From Phycisphaerales bacterium (GTDB taxonomy: Bacteria > Planctomycetota > Phycisphaerae > Phycisphaerales > SM1A02), in assembly GCA_022446795.1 (NCBI GenBank), contig JAKVBX010000002.1:117513-181512 (forward strand): a DNA stretch of 64,000 nt, written 5' to 3'. Position numbers and translations under genes: made by a program. Below the pieces are notes generated by a model that was given only the letters and a program-made list of their open reading frames with translations, had not been told where the DNA came from and did no database searches. This document shows, piece after piece, positions 9,138 to 17,900 of the stretch (its first letter is position 1; each line of letters starts with the position of its first letter).

Positions 9138-9658
9138 GAATAGCTCCTCGAACGAGAAAACAGCCGAGGCGGCACTATACAGGCTCCGACCCGCCTCCTC
9201 GGACCTCGGCCCGGTCGATTTCGCCCCTCGGCAGGCCCAGCCGGTTCGAGACCACCCCCGTGGTCAACGAAGACCGGTCAGGAGGGCGACGGCCCCGTTG
9301 GATCCGGTATTCCTTCGCTCTTTGGTGATGTTCCACTTGCCCGGCCGGGATTCCGGAGAACACTCGAACTGGATGGTCAATCGCAACGACCAATTCGGAG
9401 ACCGGCTTCGCCGACTGCACGTCCGCCAGGACGCCCGGGTCATTCCGGCGCCGCGGCCGTGTGAGATGTCCTTCGCAGCACGGGTATGGGCCGTGCTCCT
9501 CACTGCCATCGAGCGACTTCTGGGGGGATGTTGTACACGGCGAAACAAGGGGTGTGAACGGGAACACTGATCTGAGCCGACCGGCATCAGACCTTCCTAC
9601 GAACGCCCCGCCGATGCGGGGCGTTGTGCATTTACGGAGCGTGAGAGGAAGCGCAGAC
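9138..9658. other. 521-bp intergenic region with a perfect hairpin
   Basis: Divergent region between the UbiB-like gene and the 9659 gene. It holds the UbiB-like gene's leader with TATAGT (9174-9179, minus) and a perfect hairpin near the right end. I compared it with the conserved cores of tmRNA, RNase P and SRP RNA and found no match. No credible ORF is present. The middle (about 9200-9590) shows nothing I can name. Confidence 0.6.
9602..9625 (+). promoter_or_regulatory. Perfect 10-bp stem-loop, terminator or leader hairpin
   Basis: AACGCCCCGC, loop CGAT, then the exact reverse complement GCGGGGCGTT. It is 33 nt upstream of ATG 9659 and is followed by a T-poor tail (GTGCATTTA), so it could be a 5' leader element or the end of an upstream non-coding transcript. 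Confidence 0.55.
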
Positions 9659-10357
9659 ATGAAACGGGATGAGCACGAATTCGACGACTACCAGCCCATT
9701 GGAACCAATGACGAACAGGCGGCACTGGTATCCCCGAACTGGGCACGGTTGATCCGCCACGCGCAGATGAACCGCCTCATCATCGACGGCGTGCCCGGCT
9801 GGACAGCGCTCACGGCGGTCGCCGCCATGTTGGAATCGCCCTCCATGGAAGTCCTGCTTGGACTGGACACCGGTATCCAGGTCACGCAGTTGCAGGCTCC
9901 CGATGTCGACCCCGCGACCCTGCCACTGCGGTATGCCGTCTGCGTGGACGGCCCCATCGAACAACCGGATGCCGATGCCATCGAGGAGGCACTGCTCTCG
10001 GGCGCTTCCCTCCTGGAGGCGGATATTCGAACAGCGGCATCGGTCCTGTCACGAAGTGGCGTCATCGAGGTCCAGTCGAGATCGGATACCCCGCTGCTGG
10101 CGGTCGTCGCCGAGATGATCCGTCGGTTCCTCGCCCGTCGACTCCAGTGCGAGCACACCCACCTCCCACTGCCGGATGCCGGGATCATCGATTCACTGAT
10201 CTCGGCCACGGGACGGTTGGCCGTCCGGCCCATCGAGACCGAGATCTACGAGGACTTCGTCGACCTCGGCCTGGTGCTGCCGGAAACCGAGGAAATCGGT
10301 CCCGCCACAACCTCGATCGTGTTTGACCGCACCAGCCGGACGTGGCATATCGACTGA
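9659..10357 (+). CDS. Hypothetical cytoplasmic protein, 232 aa
   Basis: I do not recognise this protein. It is acidic, with no signal peptide or membrane segment and no cysteine cluster. The middle (about residues 85-160) alternates strands and helices (VQSRSDTPLLAVVAEMIRRFLARR). I chose the ATG at 9659 because GAGAGGAAG precedes it and the protein then opens with an acidic MKRDEHEFDDYQP; the frame extends upstream to 9461 but that part includes the hairpin and looks non-coding. It stands alone, with the AtoE-like gene next on the same strand. Confidence 0.6.
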   Translation: MKRDEHEFDDYQPIGTNDEQAALVSPNWARLIRHAQMNRLIIDGVPGWTALTAVAAMLESPSMEVLLGLDTGIQVTQLQAPDVDPATLPLRYAVCVDGPIEQPDADAIEEALLSGASLLEADIRTAASVLSRSGVIEVQSRSDTPLLAVVAEMIRRFLARRLQCEHTHLPLPDAGIIDSLISATGRLAVRPIETEIYEDFVDLGLVLPETEEIGPATTSIVFDRTSRTWHID

Positions 10358-10407
10358 TCCGGCCCCCGGGGAATCGGTCACCTCGCACGCAACCGGAGCG
10401 GGTCTCC

Positions 10408-10413
10408 TACCAT
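10408..10413 (+). promoter_or_regulatory. -10 element TACCAT before the AtoE-like gene (leaderless geometry)
   Basis: TACCAT ends 7 nt before ATG 10421, with no Shine-Dalgarno between. Confidence 0.5.
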
Positions 10414-10420
10414 CCGCGTC

Positions 10421-11818
10421 ATGGTCGCTCGACTGGGCCTTTTCCTGAGCCGCACGATCGGTCGCTGCATGCCCGATCCGTTGATCCTCGCCCTCGGGCT
10501 GACGATCATCACCGCCATCCTCGCGCTGGTCTTTGGCTACGTTGACCTCGACCGGAGCACCGCCAGTACCACGTTGCTGAACGATTGGTGGAGCGGCGGG
10601 ATCTGGAAGTTCCTGTCCTTCAGCATGCAGATGGCGCTCATTCTGGTCACCGGGTATGCCCTGGCGGACAGCCCCGCCGTCCGACGCCTGATCTCCTCCA
10701 TCTCCCGACTCCCCCGCACGCCGGCCCAGGCGGCCGCGCTGGTGGGCTTCGTCGCGGCCGCAACCGGCCTGCTCAACTGGGGACTGGGCCTGATCGTCGG
10801 CGCCCTGCTGGCCCGTGATGTCGGCCGATCAATGGAAGCTCGTGGTCGCCCCGCTCACTTTCCGCTCCTGTGTGCCGCAGGTTATGTCGGGCTGCTGGTC
10901 TGGCACGGCGGCCTGTCCGGCTCGGCAGCGATCAAGACCAGTACCGCCGAAGAAGCGAAGGGCATTCTCGGGCCGGAACTGATGACCGACCTGGCCGCAC
11001 AGGGATTCCCGGACGGCATTCCACTGGATGCGACGACCTTCTCCGGTCTGAACCTGATCGTGAGTGGTGGCCTGCTGGTAATCGTGCCGCTGGTGCTCTG
11101 GCTGCTGGCCCCGCGGGAGGCAGACTGTCGATCGCTGACGCAAGTCGGCGCCACGCCGATGAAGGACCTGCCACCAGAACCGATTTCCACCGGTGAAAGT
11201 TGGGGCGCCATCGGCACGATCCTGTCCATGGCCGTGGCCGTCGCCCTGATCGCCGGCTTCCTGATGTTCCTGACCGACGAGAACAAGGGGATTTTCCGGC
11301 TCGGTCCCAACCAGTTCAACGCGGTCATGCTCGGGATCGGCCTGGTCCTGCATGGGTCCCCCATCGCGTACGCCCGGTCCATCGAGCGGGCCGCCCGTGG
11401 CTGTGCCGGCATCCTCATCCAGTTCCCGCTCTACGCAGGCATCCTCGCGATACTCAAGGAGTCCGGGCTGATGGCGGACGTCGCCCAGTTCGCGGCAGAA
11501 GCAGCCACGGACGTCACCTTGCCGCTCTACACCTTCCTCTCGGCCGGCGTGGTGAACTTCTTCGTTCCCTCAGGTGGTGGCCAATGGGGCGTCCAGGGGC
11601 CCATCGCCATCCAGACGGCCATTGAAGCTGGCGTTCCCCTGCCCAAGATGCTCATGGCGGTCAGCTACGGCGATGAACTGACGAACATGCTGCAGCCCTT
11701 CTGGGCACTGCCGCTGCTGGCCATCACCGGTGTCCGCGCCCGCGACATCGTCGGCTACACGGCCATCGTCATGCTCGCCGCCGGCCTGTGGATGGCGCTG
11801 TGGTTGCTGGTGTGGTAA
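10421..11818 (+). CDS. Short-chain fatty acid transporter, AtoE family
   Basis: 465 residues, close to the size of E. coli AtoE, strongly hydrophobic with roughly ten to twelve membrane segments. The sequences GLLNWGLGLIVGALLARDVGR and LLVWHGGLSGSA, and FFVPSGGGQWGVQGP near the C-terminus, match the family's conserved loops. It should import butyrate/acetoacetate-type acids across the inner membrane. It is followed after 10 bp by a crotonase-fold gene, consistent with uptake and breakdown of short acids. Confidence 0.9.
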   Translation: MVARLGLFLSRTIGRCMPDPLILALGLTIITAILALVFGYVDLDRSTASTTLLNDWWSGGIWKFLSFSMQMALILVTGYALADSPAVRRLISSISRLPRTPAQAAALVGFVAAATGLLNWGLGLIVGALLARDVGRSMEARGRPAHFPLLCAAGYVGLLVWHGGLSGSAAIKTSTAEEAKGILGPELMTDLAAQGFPDGIPLDATTFSGLNLIVSGGLLVIVPLVLWLLAPREADCRSLTQVGATPMKDLPPEPISTGESWGAIGTILSMAVAVALIAGFLMFLTDENKGIFRLGPNQFNAVMLGIGLVLHGSPIAYARSIERAARGCAGILIQFPLYAGILAILKESGLMADVAQFAAEAATDVTLPLYTFLSAGVVNFFVPSGGGQWGVQGPIAIQTAIEAGVPLPKMLMAVSYGDELTNMLQPFWALPLLAITGVRARDIVGYTAIVMLAAGLWMALWLLVW

Positions 11819-11828
11819 CGGAGGCGTC

Positions 11829-12578
11829 ATGACTCACGAAACACACGTCCACCTGGAGCAGGATGGTCCGATCGCGTCGCTCTGGCTCGATGGACCAGCA
11901 CAGCGAAATGCACTGGCCCGAAGCACCATGACCAGGCTGTGCGAGGAACTGGAACGCCTGGAGACCTGCCCCGACATCGCCGTCGTACTGCTCAGGGGTC
12001 GGGGCGAGTCCTTCTGTGCCGGGTTCGACCTGGGCCCGGTTGTGGATGAACCGGCGCTCCTGGGCGAGTTCATCCCGGGCCTGAGCCAGTTGCTCAAGCG
12101 AATGCGACAGCACCGCGCCGTGATCGTGGCTGGAGTCCAGGGCGCCGCCATCGCCGGCGGCTGCGCCATCGTCAGCGCCTGCGACCTGGTGGTCGCTTCG
12201 CCAGGGGCCAAGTTGGGATACCCGGTACACGCGCTTGGCCTCTCGCCAGTCGTCAGTGCGCCGACACTGGCACAGGCCGTCGGTGATGGCGCGGCACGGT
12301 CACTGCTGCTCTCGGGACGCCTGATCTCCGGCACCGAGGCACATCAGCTTGGCCTGGCAACGCACCTGCATGATGATCCCGTGAAGGCCTCTGGCGATCT
12401 GGCGAGCACGATCAGTGGTCACTCGCCCCAGGCCCTCGAGGCGACGAAGGCCTGGCTCAATGAACTGGACGGCAGCCTCGACGAGGACCGGTTCGACGGC
12501 CCCGTTGCCGGATCCGCTCCACTGGCAACGGATGCAGAGTCCATGTCTCTTCTTCGGAAGCGGTGGATGCGACGCTGA
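11829..12578 (+). CDS. Enoyl-CoA hydratase/isomerase (crotonase) fold protein lacking both catalytic Glu
   Basis: 249 residues of the crotonase superfamily. The oxyanion-hole segments are clear: FCAGFDLGP and IAGGCAIVSACDLV. The two glutamates that do syn-hydration in classical hydratases would fall in GGC-A-IV and GYP-V-HALG; here they are alanine and valine. It may therefore be a different superfamily member (isomerase, thioesterase-like or another acyl-CoA enzyme) rather than a hydratase. It starts 10 bp after the AtoE-like transporter, with GGAGG of ACGGAGGCGTC in front of the ATG, so the two form an operon. Confidence 0.85.
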   Translation: MTHETHVHLEQDGPIASLWLDGPAQRNALARSTMTRLCEELERLETCPDIAVVLLRGRGESFCAGFDLGPVVDEPALLGEFIPGLSQLLKRMRQHRAVIVAGVQGAAIAGGCAIVSACDLVVASPGAKLGYPVHALGLSPVVSAPTLAQAVGDGAARSLLLSGRLISGTEAHQLGLATHLHDDPVKASGDLASTISGHSPQALEATKAWLNELDGSLDEDRFDGPVAGSAPLATDAESMSLLRKRWMRR

Positions 12579-12596
12579 AACGTCCGGACCGGAACG

Positions 12597-13910
12597 CTAC
12601 TTCTTGGAACTCGTGAATTCCCTGCTGGCCGCCGGGTTCATGCCCAGTTGGACGTAGTCACGGCGGAAGAAGAAGTTGATGATCCAGTCCAGGAGCACCC
12701 GGATCTTGCGACCGAATCCCGGCATCTTGCTCAGGTAGATGGCCCGCCACATGGCCCAGGCCATGAAGCCCTCGACCTTGATGCCCTTGAACTCCATCAC
12801 GCCCTTGTGATGACCCAGCGGGACCAGGATGCCCAATACGCTCACGTCACCCGGCGTCAACGCTTCACCACGATGTGCTGCTGCGATGTTGTGGGCCAGT
12901 TGCTTGGCCTGTCGAATGGCGATCTGGGCCAGCGGCGGCATGGGCTTTCCGCTGGGACCGGGAACACCCGCGCAATCCCCGAGCGCCCAGACGTTGTCAT
13001 AGCCCTTGACCTGGTAGGTCGGCTCACAGTCGACACCGGCATGGCTGTTCAAGGGCAGGTCGGTGAATTCCTTGAGCACGGGATTGGGCGCAATACCCGC
13101 GGTCCAGATGACCGTGGAACACGAGATCCGCTCGTCATTGGACGTGATCACGTGGTCCGCATGGACCTCCTTGACCGATTCGCCCGTTCGCAGTTCGATC
13201 CCGCGACCGGTCATGGTCTTCGTCGCCCATCGGATCAGGTTGTCCGGCAGGATGGACAGGATCTTCGGCGCGAGCTCGATGACGGTGAACTGGCAGTCCG
13301 ATGGCTTGATGTTGGCATACATCGAGGTGGCGCCACGGACGAAGACCTCGAGCTCACCGACGACCTCGATGCCGGTGACATTGCCTCCAACGACGATGAA
13401 GTGGAGCAGTCGCTTGCGCTCCTCCGGATCGTCACAGGCATTGGCCAGTTCCAGCAACTCAACCGCGCGATCGCGGAGGGCGATGGCATCGCTCATGTGC
13501 TTGACTTCGAAGGCGTGCTCCTGCACACCGCTGCAGACGTCCTCGGGAAAGATCCGGGTGACGCTTCCGAGTGCGACCACGAGGTGGTCATATTCCAGTT
13601 CACGATCCCGATCATCACCGCACAACTGGAGGCGGACCTTGTTGGCCTTGGTATCCAACCCCTTGATCTCGCCCATGAGGAGCTCGCTCTTCCGGGAAAA
13701 CTCACGGATCGGAACGGTGCAGTGTCGCGGCTCCAGCGCCCCCGTCCCGGCCTCGACCAGCAACGGATAGAACACGAAGTAGTTGTTGCGGTCAATCACG
13801 ATCACCTCAGCATCGAAGCTGAGGTTTCGATCCGCCAGGTGCTTGGCCACGTAGGCACCGGCAAAGCCGCCACCGAGAATGACAATCCGCGGTCGTCGTT
13901 TTTCAGCCAT
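12597..13910 (-). CDS. Type II NADH dehydrogenase (NDH-2-like FAD oxidoreductase)
   Basis: 437 residues. Passes electrons from NADH to membrane quinone without pumping protons. The FAD dinucleotide fold is GGGFAGAYVAKHL near the N-terminus, the NADH fold is VVGGNVTGIEVVGEL near residue 175, and the second FAD motif WALGDCAGVP is near 320. IRQAKQLAHNI and the hydrophobic C-terminal region (FMAWAMWRAIYL, then LLDWIINFFF) agree with a membrane-anchored NDH-2. GAGGAGG precedes the ATG, and TATGAT further upstream is a likely -10. Confidence 0.92.
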   Translation of the reverse strand: MAEKRRPRIVILGGGFAGAYVAKHLADRNLSFDAEVIVIDRNNYFVFYPLLVEAGTGALEPRHCTVPIREFSRKSELLMGEIKGLDTKANKVRLQLCGDDRDRELEYDHLVVALGSVTRIFPEDVCSGVQEHAFEVKHMSDAIALRDRAVELLELANACDDPEERKRLLHFIVVGGNVTGIEVVGELEVFVRGATSMYANIKPSDCQFTVIELAPKILSILPDNLIRWATKTMTGRGIELRTGESVKEVHADHVITSNDERISCSTVIWTAGIAPNPVLKEFTDLPLNSHAGVDCEPTYQVKGYDNVWALGDCAGVPGPSGKPMPPLAQIAIRQAKQLAHNIAAAHRGEALTPGDVSVLGILVPLGHHKGVMEFKGIKVEGFMAWAMWRAIYLSKMPGFGRKIRVLLDWIINFFFRRDYVQLGMNPAASREFTSSKK

Positions 13911-13969
13911 CGGGTCCCTCCTCGGTGATCTGCCGGGCTGGCATCATAGCGGAGCCCGTCACCGTCGCA

Positions 13970-14413
13970 TCAGGGTCCGCCGCCGCCACTGGGCAGGGTG
14001 GGAGGCAGACCGCTCTTGCGATCAAAAACATCGTCAAGCCCATGTGGATATTCCGGTTCCATCCCCGGCTGGAAGGTGACGATCATCTCGATCACGAGAC
14101 AACTCGACCAGACCACGGGAACCGCCGTGATCAGGCAACCGGCGACCGCCAGGCGTTTCGCCGTCTTGACGTCCAGGCGAGCCGCGTACTCGCACACGAT
14201 GATGACGAAGGCGACGATCGTGAACTTGAAGACGCTCATCCCCATCTGCCCGCCGTGCTTGATCACCAGGTCGGCCAGCGGGTTGATCTCCAGGCCGCCG
14301 AAGTACAGGATCACGCGAGTCAGGACGACGTCCAGGGCGGACAGGAAGACCAGCCAGAGATAGAGGTTCGGGAAATGAACCCCGATGATCTTCTTGCGTT
14401 GCCGGTCGATCAT
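13970..14413 (-). CDS. Small four-helix membrane protein
   Basis: 147 residues with about four hydrophobic segments (LWLVFLSALDVVLTRVILYF, FKFTIVAFVIIVC, AVAGCLITAVPVVWSSCLVI). The INPLADLVIKHGG segment after the first helix recalls the small DUF5658-type membrane proteins, but I cannot confirm this. The last 30 residues are Gly/Pro-rich. It starts 14 bp after the thiC stop on the same strand, so it is probably the second gene of a thiC operon. Function unknown. Confidence 0.65.
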   Translation of the reverse strand: MIDRQRKKIIGVHFPNLYLWLVFLSALDVVLTRVILYFGGLEINPLADLVIKHGGQMGMSVFKFTIVAFVIIVCEYAARLDVKTAKRLAVAGCLITAVPVVWSSCLVIEMIVTFQPGMEPEYPHGLDDVFDRKSGLPPTLPSGGGGP

Positions 14414-14427
14414 GAAGGCCCCCGCAA

Positions 14428-16329
14428 TCAGATCACGGAATCATGCTTCGGGACGTTGGTGACCTCGGACGTGTCCAGTCGGACCAGTTGCTCGACCCCC
14501 TGGTCCTGCTGGATCTTCTGGGCCTCCGACGCATCGGTGTTCTCGCTGTGGCACGCCGGGGCGGCTGATTCCCCGGTGACCTCCCGACGGACCTTCGACG
14601 CCAGTCGATGGATCTCCGCCGGGTCGAGTACACCACGCTGCTCGAGGATCTGCTTCTGCTCCTCGGTGAGCGAATCGCTGATCTTGGGCTTGTCCCACGC
14701 GTAGTCTTCCGCCTGACCGGACTGGAATTCCTGGATTTCCTTGCTGATACGAACGCTGCACCAGTCGTGTCCGCACATGGCACAGAAATCGGTATCGACG
14801 TCCAGGTCTTCGTCGTGCAGGGCCCTCGCGGTATCGGGATCGAAGCTCAATTCGAAGTGTCGCTCCCAGTTCAAGGCCGCCCGGGCCTTGGTCAGCTCGT
14901 CATCACGATCGCGTGTCCCCGGAATGCCCAGCGCGATATCGGCGGCATGGGCGGCGATGCGATACGCGATGCACCCCTGCTTGACGTCATCGCGCTTGGG
15001 AAGACCAAGGTGCTCCTTCGGCGTGACATAACAGAGCATCGAGGCGCCGTGATAGGCCGCGTTGCAGGCACCGATGCACGACGTGATGTGGTCGTATCCC
15101 GGGAAGATGTCCGTCACCAGCGGCCCGAGAACATAGAACGGAGCGCCATGGCAGAGCCGCCGCTGGAGCTTCATGTTGAACTCGACCTGGTCCAGTGGGA
15201 CATGCCCCGGGCCCTCGACCATCACCTGGACCCCGTGCCGCCACGCCCGCTCCGTCAACTCGCCCAGCGTCTCCAACTCGGACAGCTGCGCCTGGTCGGT
15301 CGCGTCGCCGAGCCCACCGGGACGCAGGCCGTCGCCGATCGAGAATGACACGTCGAAGCGCCGCATGATCTGGCAGATGTCATCCCACAGCTCGTACATC
15401 GGGTTCTCCCGACCGTGGTGGATCATCCACTTGGCCAGGAGGGAGCCGCCGCGGGACACGATGCCGATGAGCCGATTGCGAACGAACTTGAGATGACCGT
15501 GTCGCACGCCCGCGTGGATCGTGAAGTAGTCCACGCCCTGCTGGGCCTGGTGTTCCAGCATCTCCAGGATCGCCTTGTCGTCAAGATCCTCGATCTTGCG
15601 GCCAATGATCATCGAGTAGATCGGCACGGTTCCGATCGGGACCTTCGAATGCCGAATGAGCGCCTCCCGACAGGCATCAAGATCGCCGCCGGTCGAGAGG
15701 TCCATCACGGTATCGCCGCCCCACTTCTCGGCCCATCGCAACTTCTCCAGTTCCGCCTCCGTCCCCGAGCTGACCGGTGAGGCACCCATGTTGGCGTTGA
15801 CCTTCGTCAGCGATGCCCGCCCGATGCACATCGGATCCAGTTCATATTCCAGGTGACGGATATTGGCCGGGATGATGAGACGACCGGACGCCACCTCGTC
15901 ACGGATCTGCATTGCCGTCAGGTGCGGTTCCCGCTCGGCGACACGCTCCATCTCCGGGGTCACGGTTCCCAGTCGTGCATGCTCCAACTGCGTCACGGGT
16001 TCGAATCCCGGGACGGGTACGGCGCGGATCGGCTGATCGCCCTGGTTGTGACCGTGGCAGCCGTCGGGATGTGTTTCGATCGTCCAGCCTTCCGGGAGGA
16101 AGTCCCAGGCCGTCTTCTTCGAAGCCGCTGGCATGCCCGGCGTATCGGGACTGCTGAAGCTCAACGGCCCACCGATGTCTGCCGCGTTGGCAAAGCTGCC
16201 TGGCGTCGTCCCCACTCGATCCGTGGACGGATCGTCGGCCCCGTGCATGGGCAGGGCCTGGCGGAAACCATCGTCATCAAACTGGTCGAACTGACTCGGG
16301 GTGGTGGACGTGCTCTGGGATTGGATCAT
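14428..16329 (-). CDS. thiC: Phosphomethylpyrimidine synthase ThiC
   Basis: 633 residues. Radical-SAM enzyme that converts aminoimidazole ribotide to HMP phosphate in thiamine synthesis. Core markers are [41 protein letters not shown], the [11 protein letters not shown] segment, and the C-terminal [4Fe-4S] ligands in CAMCGHDWC. The first 80 and the last 60 residues are not conserved. TAGACT (16354-16359, minus) would give a leader of only about 17-24 nt, too short for a TPP riboswitch, and I see no THI-box consensus upstream. Confidence 0.97.
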   Translation of the reverse strand: MIQSQSTSTTPSQFDQFDDDGFRQALPMHGADDPSTDRVGTTPGSFANAADIGGPLSFSSPDTPGMPAASKKTAWDFLPEGWTIETHPDGCHGHNQGDQPIRAVPVPGFEPVTQLEHARLGTVTPEMERVAEREPHLTAMQIRDEVASGRLIIPANIRHLEYELDPMCIGRASLTKVNANMGASPVSSGTEAELEKLRWAEKWGGDTVMDLSTGGDLDACREALIRHSKVPIGTVPIYSMIIGRKIEDLDDKAILEMLEHQAQQGVDYFTIHAGVRHGHLKFVRNRLIGIVSRGGSLLAKWMIHHGRENPMYELWDDICQIMRRFDVSFSIGDGLRPGGLGDATDQAQLSELETLGELTERAWRHGVQVMVEGPGHVPLDQVEFNMKLQRRLCHGAPFYVLGPLVTDIFPGYDHITSCIGACNAAYHGASMLCYVTPKEHLGLPKRDDVKQGCIAYRIAAHAADIALGIPGTRDRDDELTKARAALNWERHFELSFDPDTARALHDEDLDVDTDFCAMCGHDWCSVRISKEIQEFQSGQAEDYAWDKPKISDSLTEEQKQILEQRGVLDPAEIHRLASKVRREVTGESAAPACHSENTDASEAQKIQQDQGVEQLVRLDTSEVTNVPKHDSVI

Positions 16330-16353
16330 GATCTCTGTTCTCCGGATCGGGGC

Positions 16354-16359
16354 AGTCTA
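16354..16359 (-). promoter_or_regulatory. Candidate -10 (TAGACT) of thiC
   Basis: TAGACT lies 24 nt upstream of the thiC ATG on the minus strand; CCGGAG in between can serve as ribosome site. Confidence 0.4.
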
Positions 16360-16405
16360 TCAGCCGGGCGGGCCCACTGACCCGACAAGGCCGGGGGGCT
16401 GAGCC

Positions 16406-16411
16406 TACAAT
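16406..16411 (+). promoter_or_regulatory. Candidate -10 (TACAAT) of the DUF4097-like lipoprotein gene
   Basis: TACAAT lies 16 nt before ATG 16428, giving a very short leader. It is divergent from the thiC promoter 50 bp away. Confidence 0.45.
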
Positions 16412-16427
16412 CGCACCCGAGCCAATC

Positions 16428-17213
16428 ATGCGACAACCCCCGACCTCCCGATGCACCCGACTGCTCATGGCCGCCATCGCCGGCACCATGCTTCTGCTGG
16501 GTGGTTGCACGCATTTTGCCTTTGGAACACGAACCTCGCTGGAGGTCGACGGCCCCGTGGTCGTCGACATCGTGACATTCGCCGGAGATGTCACGATTCG
16601 ATCCACAGGTAACGCACCTGGCGAACCCTACGTGCTGGTCAAACCCTCGGCAACCCACGGCTTTCACCGGATGGGTGATGCCCAGGCCTCGCTGGATGAG
16701 ATTGACTGGTCCGTTGAGACCGTCGAGGAAGGTGGGCGAACGGTCGTCCGCGTTCGAGCTGACACGCTTTACCCGGAATCCGGCATGCAGCGACTGCATG
16801 TGACCGTCTCGGCCGCGGATGTCGATGGCCTGCGAGTCAAGACGCGACTTGGCGACGTCGATGTCCTGGACATCCAAGGCCCCATCGACATCGATACCAC
16901 CCGGGGCGACATCTCGATCGTGACCAACCGACCCCTGCACGGACCGATCTCGGCGATGACAACCGAGGGCGACATCACGCTGCGAGCCCCACCGCAGACC
17001 AGCGGGCGACTGGACTTCTTCACGGGTGATGGTCGCGTGACCTGCAGCGTGCCGGACAGCAAGCTGCGAGTTACGGGCCGAACTGGCGAACGCAGCTTCC
17101 AGGGCATCCTGAACGATGGCCATGAACCCATCACACTGCGAACCAATGATGGACGGGTTCGTGTCGTCGTCAAGACGTACCCGTACCAACAGAGTTCTCT
17201 GCTGTTCGATTGA
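16428..17213 (+). CDS. DUF4097-like beta-solenoid lipoprotein
   Basis: 261 residues. A lipoprotein signal is clear: basic N-terminus, hydrophobic LLMAAIAGTMLLLGG, then the lipobox cysteine in LLGGC at about residue 27. The body is almost all short beta strands with repeated GD-type turns (RLGDVDVLDIQGPIDIDTTR, RGDISIV, EGDITLR, GDGRVTC), typical of DUF4097/adhesin-like right-handed solenoids. Probably anchored in an outer or inner membrane leaflet. It is followed after 10 bp by rlmE, with which it is likely co-transcribed; no functional link is evident. Confidence 0.75.
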   Translation: MRQPPTSRCTRLLMAAIAGTMLLLGGCTHFAFGTRTSLEVDGPVVVDIVTFAGDVTIRSTGNAPGEPYVLVKPSATHGFHRMGDAQASLDEIDWSVETVEEGGRTVVRVRADTLYPESGMQRLHVTVSAADVDGLRVKTRLGDVDVLDIQGPIDIDTTRGDISIVTNRPLHGPISAMTTEGDITLRAPPQTSGRLDFFTGDGRVTCSVPDSKLRVTGRTGERSFQGILNDGHEPITLRTNDGRVRVVVKTYPYQQSSLLFD

Positions 17214-17223
17214 CGGAACCAGG

Positions 17224-17898
17224 ATGCCACGCGAGGTACAGGATCACTGGTTCCGTGAGGCGAAGCGACTGGGATGGCGTTCCCGGGCCGCGTTCAAGCT
17301 GACGGAAATCGATGACAAGCGCAAGATCCTCGTGCCCAAGGCCCGTGTTCTTGACCTGGGATGTGCACCGGGATCCTGGCTCCAGGTCGCGGCCAAGCGA
17401 GTCGGGACCGGAGGACTGGTCGTCGGCGTTGACCTGCAGCCGGTCACCGGTGGATTCAAAGGCGCCCCGGTACACGTGATCAAGGGCGATGCCTTCCAAC
17501 TGGATGGCGACATGCTTGCTGAGATCGGTCTCGAGCCGGACCTGGTATTCGATGTGATCCTGAGCGACATGGCACCGGCCACGACCGGCCAACGCGATAC
17601 GGATCACTACGGATCCATGCGGCTGTGTGACCTGGTCCTCACGACCGCCACCGGTCGGCTCAAGGCTGGCGGAAACCTCGTCATGAAGACCTTCGAGGGA
17701 CCTGGCTCACGTGACCTGGTTGATCGAATGAAGTCCATCTTCCAGACCGTTCGCCCTGCCAAGCCGAAGGCATCGCGTTCCAACTCCCGCGAGATGTTCC
17801 TGGTGGGCATGGATCGGAATGCCGACGTGTCATCGCAGGAGCGTCACACGGCTGCACCGGGCGGTCCGCCCCCACCCACGTCAGGCTGGGGCGACTGA
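17224..17898 (+). CDS. rlmE: 23S rRNA 2'-O-ribose methyltransferase RlmE (FtsJ/RrmJ)
   Basis: 224 residues. Uses SAM to methylate the ribose of U2552 (E. coli numbering) in the ribosomal A loop. The FtsJ hallmarks are present: FREAKRLGWRSRAAFKLTEID, SAM motif VLDLGCAPGSWLQVA, VVGVDLQPV, the catalytic-aspartate motif VILSDMAPATTG, and NLVMKTFEGPG with the catalytic lysine, then SRSNSREMFLVG. The K-D-K-E tetrad is complete. A C-terminal tail of about 30 residues is extra. ATG 17224 is preceded by ACGGAACCAGG. Confidence 0.95.
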   Translation: MPREVQDHWFREAKRLGWRSRAAFKLTEIDDKRKILVPKARVLDLGCAPGSWLQVAAKRVGTGGLVVGVDLQPVTGGFKGAPVHVIKGDAFQLDGDMLAEIGLEPDLVFDVILSDMAPATTGQRDTDHYGSMRLCDLVLTTATGRLKAGGNLVMKTFEGPGSRDLVDRMKSIFQTVRPAKPKASRSNSREMFLVGMDRNADVSSQERHTAAPGGPPPPTSGWGD

Positions 17899-17900
17899 CC

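Noticed and set aside
9461-9658. Upstream extension of the 232-aa hypothetical protein
   Set aside because: It crosses the perfect hairpin and is low-complexity; a good ribosome site lies right before 9659.
12648-13928. 426-codon plus-strand frame antisense to NDH-2
   Set aside because: Same reason: no motif, fully opposite a clearly conserved gene.
15996-16012. tRNA T-loop-like sequence (CGGGTTCGAATCCCGGG-like)
   Set aside because: It lies inside thiC and there are no D-arm, anticodon-arm or acceptor complements around it.
16330-16427. Possible TPP riboswitch before thiC
   Set aside because: No THI-box consensus is visible and the likely leader is too short.
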